DNA of 20,449 nt from Porticoccus sp041592135 (GTDB lineage: Bacteria; Pseudomonadota; Gammaproteobacteria; Pseudomonadales; Porticoccaceae): the NCBI GenBank assembly GCA_041592135.1, contig JBFHQR010000029.1; one strand, 5' to 3'. This document shows positions 7,377-13,319 of the stretch, piece by piece; position 1 is the stretch's first letter; each line of letters begins with the position of its first letter. Below the pieces are notes generated by a model. It did not search any database, had not been told where the DNA came from, and saw only the letters and a list, made by a program, of their open reading frames with translations. The position numbers and the translations under genes were made by a program.

Positions 7377-8505
7377 TCTGGCCAATTTTTGCCGGCGCGC
7401 CGACCTCGACCCCGGCACTGCCGATATTGCTGACGATCTGTTCGCCCTCCGCCAGACCTTCCAGCACCTCGGTGTAGCGCCAGTTGCCCAGACCCTTGCG
7501 AATGGCCCGGCGGCGCAGATAACCGTCGTCATCCAGTACCAGCACAAAGCCGTCATCGACAATCAGTTCGGAGGGAATGCGCAGGGCGCCGTCGCCACTG
7601 GCGAGAATGATCTCCATATCGGCGCTGTAGCCCGCCAGCAGATGCACAGCCTCGGGCAGCGTGTCCAGCTCCGCTTCCACCTCCACGGTGCGCGCCTGTT
7701 TTTCCACGTCGAGGATGTACGGCGAGATGCGCCGCACCCTGGCCGGGAAGATTTTGTCGCGGAAGGCATCCAGGGTCACCCGCACCGGCATGCCCACCGC
7801 GATATCGGAGGCATCCACCTCGTCGATGGGCGCACTGATGTAGTGGCAGCCGTCGGTGAGCAGGTCGATGGCCGGCGGGGTCATCACCCCGGGGGGCGAG
7901 GGTGTAGCGTATTCCCCCACCTCGCCGGTCACTTCCGCCACGGCGCCGTCAAAGGGCGCCCGCAAATAGGTCTGCTCGAGCACCGCCGCGGCGGCAGACA
8001 CTGTAGCTGCGGCCTGTACCTCTCTAGCCTTGGCGGCCTCGCAACTGGCGGAGCTAGCTTGGGCGCGGGACGCGGCCACGTCAGCGGACTCCGCGGAGAC
8101 CAGGTTCTTGCTGGCGAGATTGGTGAGGCGCTTTGCCTCCCGCAGGTCTGACTGGGCGGCAATACAGGTGCTCTGGCGCTCCCGCTGGGCTGACAGCTGC
8201 GAGGCCCTGGCCACGTCAAGCTGCGCCTCCCGGTCCTTGTTCCACAGCACCATCAACAGCTGGCCCGCCTTGACCTGGTCGCCCTCTTTCACCAGCAACT
8301 GGTCGATGCGACCGCCGATGGACAGCGCCAGCCGGGAACGCTGACAGGCCTTGACCGTGCCGGCGCGGGTATTGGCCACGGTGCGCTCCACCAGCCCCCG
8401 TTCCACCGTTGTCACGGTCACGGTCACCGGTTGCGGCCGGGACCAGTAGTAGAACAATGCCGCCAATCCCACCGCGATCAGCAAGGTGACCAACCATTTC
8501 TTCAT
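7363..8505 (-). CDS. HlyD/MacA-like periplasmic adaptor subunit
   Basis: A 380-residue membrane-fusion protein that would link the inner-membrane ABC transporter to an outer-membrane channel. Residues 4-20 form an N-terminal anchor helix. A lipoyl-type half (GGRIDQLLVKEGDQVKAGQ) precedes a coiled-coil hairpin of about residues 91-178, then the second lipoyl half (YLRAPFDGAVAEVTGEVGEY) and C-terminal barrel domains (PIDEVDASDIAVGMPVRV). The start has a GAGGGAG eight bases upstream. It is the first gene of the four-gene operon, and no outer-membrane TolC-like partner is encoded nearby. Cys114 and Cys155 face each other across the predicted hairpin (see findings). The family assignment is firm; the substrate is unknown. 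Confidence 0.92.
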   Translation of the reverse strand: MKKWLVTLLIAVGLAALFYYWSRPQPVTVTVTTVERGLVERTVANTRAGTVKACQRSRLALSIGGRIDQLLVKEGDQVKAGQLLMVLWNKDREAQLDVARASQLSAQRERQSTCIAAQSDLREAKRLTNLASKNLVSAESADVAASRAQASSASCEAAKAREVQAAATVSAAAAVLEQTYLRAPFDGAVAEVTGEVGEYATPSPPGVMTPPAIDLLTDGCHYISAPIDEVDASDIAVGMPVRVTLDAFRDKIFPARVRRISPYILDVEKQARTVEVEAELDTLPEAVHLLAGYSADMEIILASGDGALRIPSELIVDDGFVLVLDDDGYLRRRAIRKGLGNWRYTEVLEGLAEGEQIVSNIGSAGVEVGAPAKIGQNADD

Positions 8506-8608
8506 CCAGAACGCTCCCTCTTCAGCGGCACAGCGGTTTTCAGATTAAATCATAGCCGGTGATCCCACGCAGGCGATTTGATCTGGGCCATCTCCAGCGC
8601 GCGGGCAT

Positions 8609-8632
8609 AAAAAAACGGCCCGCAGGCCGTTT
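8609..8632 (-). terminator. Rho-independent terminator of the dihydroorotate dehydrogenase-like gene
   Basis: A perfect 8-bp stem, AAACGGCC (8613-8620) with GGCCGTTT (8625-8632), encloses a 4-nt loop. On the minus strand it is followed by seven T residues (8609-8615). It begins about 20 bp past the stop codon at 8655 and separates that gene from the ABC operon. Confidence 0.88.
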
Positions 8633-8654
8633 GGAGTTAATTCGTGAACCAACC

Positions 8655-10295
8655 CTAGACACACTTGGTGGTGGCCGAGGCATCCATAAAGGGCCCGTCC
8701 ACGCACAGCCGCCGCCCGTCCGGTGCCGCACAGGCGCCACAGAGGCCCACTCCGCACTTGGTCAGGTAGTCGACGGCGCTGTGGATGCGGTCGTCGCCGC
8801 AGAACTCCCGCTCCACGGCAATGGCGGCGTGCACCATCGGTGCCGGGCCACAGTTGTAGAACATCAAATTGCCGCGCTCCGCCTCGGAAAGGCCCTGCAG
8901 GTAATCCCGCAGCAGCTCGGTGACAAAGCCGTGGTAGCCCGCGCTGCCGTCATCGGTGGCAATGTGCACCGGGGCGATTTTTTCGCACTCCTCGATGAAA
9001 TAGAGGCGCCCCGCAGTGCGCGCGCCGGTGAAAATCTCGGTATCGGGGAAGTCCCGGGCCAACTGGTACACCGCCGCCAGGCCGGTGCCGCCGCTGACGG
9101 TGATGATTTTCGCACCCTCCGGCGGAGACACAGGAATCCCGTGGGGGCCGCGCACATAGGCCTCGGTGCCGGGCTGCAGGCTCATCAGGTCGTGGGTGAA
9201 CAGGCCCAGGTCGATCACCGCCAGGGAGAACGGATCGTCGGTGAGCGCCGAGAAGGGTTTTTCACCTAGCCCCGGAATCCACAGGAACACGAACTCGCCG
9301 GCCTTGAGATTGATCTTGCGGTCAAAAGTGAGGATGCAGATGTCGTCGCAGACCCGCTGGTTGGACACCAGGGTCACCGGGCGGAACTGCATGTCCACGT
9401 CGTAGCGAATCAGGCGCTCGGCATCGTTGCTGCCCTGGGCCATATCCGCTTCCAGCGTCTTGAAATACTGGCCCATCTGCTCGGTGGTCAGGCCAACCAG
9501 GGATGAACCCACGCCCACCACGGTGGCACCCGCATCCCGGTAGGCGCGCACATCGTCGGCACTGCTGACGCCGCCGCAGCCGATAATCGGGCAATCCACC
9601 GCCGCGGCCACTTCGCGCACGCACTTCAGGCCGATGGGCAGCACGCCCTTGCCGGACATGCCGCCGACACCGTTGCTCAGCACCGGGTGGCCGTGGGCGG
9701 AGGTGTAACCGGGACCCAGGGTGTTGATGGCACAGAGGCCGTCGGCGCCGCCGGCCACCGCCGCCCTGGCGATCTCGGCGATATTGTCGGTATTGGGGGT
9801 CAGCTTCGGGATCACCGGAATATCCACTGCGGCTTTCACCGCCGCGGTGATTTCCCGCACCAGTTCCGGGTCCTGGCCCATGGCCATGCCGTAGCCCTTG
9901 GCGTGGGGACAGGACAGGTTCAGCTCCAGGCCGTCGGACACCGGCGCCATGATCTTCGCCACCTCGACGAATTCCTCGACGCTGCCGCCGAAGATGGAGG
10001 TGAGCAGGAAGCGGTCCTCCGGCACCCGCAGGGTCGCCAGTTGCGCGGCCAACTGCTCCGCACCGGGATTGGTCAGGCCCACCGCATTGACGAAACAGCC
10101 GGGGGCGTACTGGCTGATCACCGGCTCCCGATAGCCCGCCCGGGGCGCCAGGCCGACACTTTTGGTGGTCATCACCCCCACTTCCGGCATGGTGTCAAAG
10201 ATGCGCTGGATAATGGAGGTCGCGGTGGTGACGATGCCCGAGGGAATGGTAAGCGGCGAGGTGATCTGCTTGGTAAAAAACGGTATTTTCGACAT
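8655..10295 (-). CDS. Dihydroorotate dehydrogenase fused to PyrK-like FAD/[2Fe-2S] reductase
   Basis: A 546-residue soluble protein with two parts. Residues 1 to about 310 are a class-1 dihydroorotate dehydrogenase TIM barrel: FMN-contacting TTKSVG (Lys45), ELNLSCPHAKG with the class-1 catalytic base Cys129, and GGMSGKGVLPIGL with CGGVSSADDV for phosphate binding. Residues of about 325-546 resemble PyrK, with an FAD/NAD-binding ferredoxin-reductase fold (KPFSAL, VSGGTGLAAVYQLA) and a C-terminal [2Fe-2S] site made by Cys514, Cys519, Cys522 and Cys531. This would let it oxidise dihydroorotate with NAD+, or act on a related dihydropyrimidine; PreA-type enzymes are an alternative but have ferredoxin domains not seen here. 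The ATG at 10295 fits homology better than an upstream TTG. No clear ribosome-binding site is visible. Confidence 0.82.
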   Translation of the reverse strand: MSKIPFFTKQITSPLTIPSGIVTTATSIIQRIFDTMPEVGVMTTKSVGLAPRAGYREPVISQYAPGCFVNAVGLTNPGAEQLAAQLATLRVPEDRFLLTSIFGGSVEEFVEVAKIMAPVSDGLELNLSCPHAKGYGMAMGQDPELVREITAAVKAAVDIPVIPKLTPNTDNIAEIARAAVAGGADGLCAINTLGPGYTSAHGHPVLSNGVGGMSGKGVLPIGLKCVREVAAAVDCPIIGCGGVSSADDVRAYRDAGATVVGVGSSLVGLTTEQMGQYFKTLEADMAQGSNDAERLIRYDVDMQFRPVTLVSNQRVCDDICILTFDRKINLKAGEFVFLWIPGLGEKPFSALTDDPFSLAVIDLGLFTHDLMSLQPGTEAYVRGPHGIPVSPPEGAKIITVSGGTGLAAVYQLARDFPDTEIFTGARTAGRLYFIEECEKIAPVHIATDDGSAGYHGFVTELLRDYLQGLSEAERGNLMFYNCGPAPMVHAAIAVEREFCGDDRIHSAVDYLTKCGVGLCGACAAPDGRRLCVDGPFMDASATTKCV

Positions 10296-10581
10296 CGAAG
10301 GGATCTGATCTAAACGGTTGGATGGCAAGGTGCGAAGGATAAACGTCTGCGGGGGTTAAATCCACCGTGAGAGTATGGAGTCCTGATCTCCCCCCAAAAT
10401 GAACCCTGTCACTTTTATCTGGCGGCGCAATCACCAGACCACTTAAAACCAGCCCTGCTCCATAAAGAAAAAAGGGTACGAAGTCGGTCTTTAAACCGGA
10501 CTTAACGAGTCCGACAATTCAGTTATTGGCAACCCTAACTACATATAAGGCCCAAGCCCCTTGAAAGAAGCGGACGTAGAA

Positions 10582-10842
10582 ATGACCACTGACCGAGGTG
10601 AAATTATCGCGATCATGGAGCCCCTGCAAATCGGTGACGGCTCCCCTCACCGCCCGGCTTTGACGGAACTCGCCGTAGAGCTTGCAGCAAAGTCAGCGGG
10701 TTTTAGGCGCAGCCTGCCTGATGGAATTGTCACAGCATTAGCCAATCTGGTCCGCGCCATGAATTGTTACTACTCGAACCTCATTGAGGGACACAACATA
10801 CATCCCGTCGATATTGAGTGTGCCATGCGGGACGACTGCTGA
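10582..10842 (+). pseudogene. Truncated Fic-family protein, N-terminal domain only
   Basis: An 86-codon frame (TTG extension possible from 10561) matching the N-terminal Fic_N region of Fic adenylyltransferase-like proteins: MEPLQIGDGSPHRPAL, LAAKSAGFRRSLP, NCYYSNLIEGHNIHPVDIE. In that family the YSNLIEGH-type segment belongs to the inhibitory alpha-helix region, and the catalytic HPFxxGNGR motif comes 80 or more residues later. Here the frame stops at ...MRDDC and no sequence resembling the rest of Fic appears before the response-regulator gene. It is therefore a decayed or truncated copy, probably inactive as an AMP transferase. It lies at the composition boundary between the GC-rich core and the accessory stretch. 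Identity of the fragment is recalled from family pattern, not from a search. Confidence 0.75.
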
Positions 10843-10883
10843 TGTCTGCCTTGAACCTAGTGTGGCTAGGAAATGACCTGGTA

Positions 10884-11537
10884 TCAGGGTTTGATAACAC
10901 CCAATATGACGGCGATATTAGCCAGTTCTGCGGCAGTGTTGACCTTGAGTTTGCTTTTGATTTTCGTGTTGTAATTGGCCACTGTTTTATAGCCAAGACA
11001 CAAATCGCGCGCTGCTTCATGGACCGTCATACCGCCCGCCAGCCGACAAAATACATCAAATTCCCGTGGCGACAATAAATCCACCACTTCACGATAACAT
11101 TCGATATCCCGGTGCCGAACATCACAAATCTCAGGCAGCAATGCCTGCTCGATATAACGCTTGCCTTGTGCAACCGTTCTTACCGCTTCAGCCAGCACCT
11201 CCGCAGCGCTGTTCTTGCTGACATAGCCTTTGGCACCAGCCTGCAAGGCACGTTCGACATACACCGGTTCATCATGAAAGCTGTAGACCAGGATCACGGC
11301 TTTCGGCGCTTGCCTGTATAAACGGCGAATCGTTTCCAGGCCGCCGATACCCGGCATGGATAAATCCATCACGACCACATCCGGTTGCAGCCGTTCATAT
11401 TCCTGGGCTACGAGTTCGCCACGGTTGACCTCCTTAATCTCCCCGATAAACGGTTGCGATAACAGCAGAATCCTGAATCCGGCACGAACAACTTCATGGT
11501 CATCGACCAAAAGGATACTAATCCTGTTTTGATTCAT
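10884..11537 (-). CDS. NarL/FixJ (LuxR-type) response regulator
   Basis: A 217-residue two-component response regulator and DNA-binding transcription factor. The receiver domain, residues 5-120, has the acidic pair Asp12-Asp13, the phospho-acceptor Asp58 (VVVMDLSMPG), Ser86 and Lys108 (GYVSKNS). A LuxR-type helix-turn-helix follows at about residues 153-215, starting LSPREFDVFCRLAGG and with recognition-helix region YKTVANYNTKIKSKL. The gene overlaps the 3' end of the histidine kinase gene by 20 bp, so the two are co-translated partners. Its targets are not visible; the TonB receptor gene upstream is a plausible one. Nearest familiar relatives are UvrY/NarL-like regulators. Confidence 0.95.
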   Translation of the reverse strand: MNQNRISILLVDDHEVVRAGFRILLLSQPFIGEIKEVNRGELVAQEYERLQPDVVVMDLSMPGIGGLETIRRLYRQAPKAVILVYSFHDEPVYVERALQAGAKGYVSKNSAAEVLAEAVRTVAQGKRYIEQALLPEICDVRHRDIECYREVVDLLSPREFDVFCRLAGGMTVHEAARDLCLGYKTVANYNTKIKSKLKVNTAAELANIAVILGVIKP

Positions 11538-12858
11538 CTTGCTGTTTCTCTATAAAAGGCATGCTGGCTTTTACGCTGACCCCCTGCTCCGGTTCTGACT
11601 CAAAACTGAAACGCCCACCGAGATTTTCAACCCGCTCGCGCATGGCCCGCACGCCGAACCCCTCACCTTCTGCCTGACCGCCTATGCCGTTGTCCTCTAC
11701 ATTGATAACGACCTGGTCATCATCATCAGAATGGCTGTGTGTCACCGTCACCTTGACGCTATCCGCACGGGCATGCCGTATCACATTGGTCAGACACTCC
11801 TGCACAATCCGGTATACATGGATCGCCACCTCATGACTGAGCAGCTCCAGACTGTCATCATAATCCAGCGTGACGAGTAGGTCCGAATGCCGGCGCCGGT
11901 ATTCACTGACCAGATCAACCAGTGTCGCGCCCAACCCCAAATCAGCAAGGCTCAAAGGATGTAAAGTGCGCATCATCGAACGCACCACGCCGGACAAATG
12001 ATTACATATCCCGATAATCGAGTCCGCAATAGCCCCCACATCGGCATCGGCTTGTTTACTCGCTACCGCCATGGCTTTTACCGCTGTTAATGACTGTCCC
12101 ATCTCATCATGCAGCTCACGGGAGAGATGCCGTCTTTCATTCTCCTGAATATGCAGGGTATGTCGCGCCAATGACTGATTGTTTTGCCGGGCGTAATGCA
12201 AGGCTTCCGACAGGTTATTGACTTCGCTAGCAATCGCATCAAACTCGCTGATTTTGATGCTGGGCAGTTTTCCGTCGTATTCGCCCGATTCAACCTGACG
12301 CAGGCCGGATAAAATGGTGCCGACAGCACGCAACATGGAGTGGAAAACCATATTGATCGCCAGGAAGATCACCCCCACCATCAGCACAAGCGACCAAAAA
12401 TAAGCTTGCGACTCACCCCAGGCCTCGGATATCTCATCCATGGGGTCCGCACTGATTTGAATTCGCCGCACGGAACCATCCGGCATCTTCAGGGGATACT
12501 CCGCCGCCAGATAGTCGGTCGTCACTGCCGCGACAAACCAGGCAGGCGGTTTTCTTGACGCTTCGCGCTCTGAAACAGTCAATATTTCAGTCACTGTGTC
12601 GCGCTCATCAATCAATGCAATCTGCACATGCCGCAGATGCCGTAACGCCTTGATTGACTGCAGCCAATCATCATTGTCCCGGATCATGTCTGCTTGATTG
12701 ACTTCGGACTTGACCATCTGCATGACCAGGTGAAACGAGGATCGAAGTTCTCTCTCAACTGATTGGCGCGCCTGCCAGATCGCTATCGCGCCTCCTAGTA
12801 TCAAAATCAGCAGCACCGACAACAGAATGCGTAAATTAATTAGACTTCTTAAGCTCAT
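11518..12858 (-). CDS. Membrane sensor histidine kinase, NarX/UhpB type (HisKA_3)
   Basis: A 446-residue kinase that should phosphorylate the overlapping response regulator. It has one N-terminal membrane helix (about residues 9-28), a periplasmic sensor domain of about 120 residues, a second helix (about 152-172), a HAMP-like linker (173-225) and a HisKA_3 dimerisation domain with phospho-acceptor His250 in SRELHDEMGQSL. The HATPase_c domain has N-box QECLTNVIRHA, G-box VEDNGIGG and GFGVRAMRERV. The ATG at 12858 is chosen because AGGA lies seven bases upstream and homology begins there; the frame stays open to 12918. The periplasmic domain has no motif I recognise, so the stimulus is unknown. 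Confidence 0.94.
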   Translation of the reverse strand: MSLRSLINLRILLSVLLILILGGAIAIWQARQSVERELRSSFHLVMQMVKSEVNQADMIRDNDDWLQSIKALRHLRHVQIALIDERDTVTEILTVSEREASRKPPAWFVAAVTTDYLAAEYPLKMPDGSVRRIQISADPMDEISEAWGESQAYFWSLVLMVGVIFLAINMVFHSMLRAVGTILSGLRQVESGEYDGKLPSIKISEFDAIASEVNNLSEALHYARQNNQSLARHTLHIQENERRHLSRELHDEMGQSLTAVKAMAVASKQADADVGAIADSIIGICNHLSGVVRSMMRTLHPLSLADLGLGATLVDLVSEYRRRHSDLLVTLDYDDSLELLSHEVAIHVYRIVQECLTNVIRHARADSVKVTVTHSHSDDDDQVVINVEDNGIGGQAEGEGFGVRAMRERVENLGGRFSFESEPEQGVSVKASMPFIEKQQDESKQD

Positions 12859-13145
12859 TTTTGTCCTGCAACCTGGAGTCATGAACACTTGCAGGCCAAC
12901 TGAACCCGGCCATATCACCTTGAAAGGCCTGACCGCTCCGGTTCAATGGTTGCGCCATTGGTTTCAAAATTCCCTGTTTTCGCCCAGCCGGGAATACTAA
13001 TCATGCGGGAAGCAGGGGGACCAGGAAAGACGTTCACTCGAACAATCGTATTCATTATCCCCCCCCAAAAAAGGCGCGACCATAAAGAATACTTCATGGC
13101 CATCCTCTGGCATCGCACTGAGAAAAGCTGACCCAGGAAATCTGA

Positions 13146-13203
13146 ACAGCGCTGTAAGTGGAATCTCTACCTGATTTTAGGGCGCTGTAGCGCCCCCACT
13201 TAC
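13146..13203. repeat. Nested inverted repeats (possible structured RNA or protein-binding site)
   Basis: A 10-bp perfect palindrome ACAGCGCTGT (13146-13155) overlaps the left arm of GTAAGTGG (13154-13161)/CCACTTAC (13196-13203). Inside the latter sits GGGCGCT (13180-13186)/AGCGCCC (13189-13195). The inner right arm abuts the outer right arm directly, so the helices could stack. No T-run follows on either strand, so this is not an ordinary terminator. Confidence 0.55.
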
Positions 13204-13232
13204 TTGTCATTTGCACTTATTTTCTTATGGGC

Positions 13233-13265
13233 AAAAAAATGCCAGTCAGCTTAACTGACTGGCAT
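13233..13265 (-). terminator. Rho-independent terminator of the first TonB receptor gene
   Basis: A perfect 11-bp stem, ATGCCAGTCAG (13239-13249) with CTGACTGGCAT (13255-13265), has a 5-nt loop. On the minus strand it runs into a seven-T tract (13233-13239). It starts about 55 bp after the receptor stop codon at 13320. It should insulate the receptor transcript from the kinase/regulator genes beyond. Confidence 0.92.
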
Positions 13266-13319
13266 GACACTGCTGTGGTGCTGGCTTGAATTAGTGTGAA
13301 CAGGCCCTAACTGGTTGGC

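Larger units (their letters stand above)
12859..13319. other. Intergenic region between the TonB receptor and histidine kinase genes
   Basis: This 461-bp stretch has no securely supported gene. It holds the TonB receptor terminator (13233-13265), a nested inverted-repeat structure (13146-13203) and a C8A6 run at 13059-13072. A minus-strand frame at 12915-13118 could encode up to 67 residues; its inner start at 13055 would give 46 residues, MNTIVRVNVFPGPPASRM and onward. I do not recognise that product. The histidine kinase promoter must lie here, but no convincing -35/-10 pair was seen. Confidence 0.5.
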
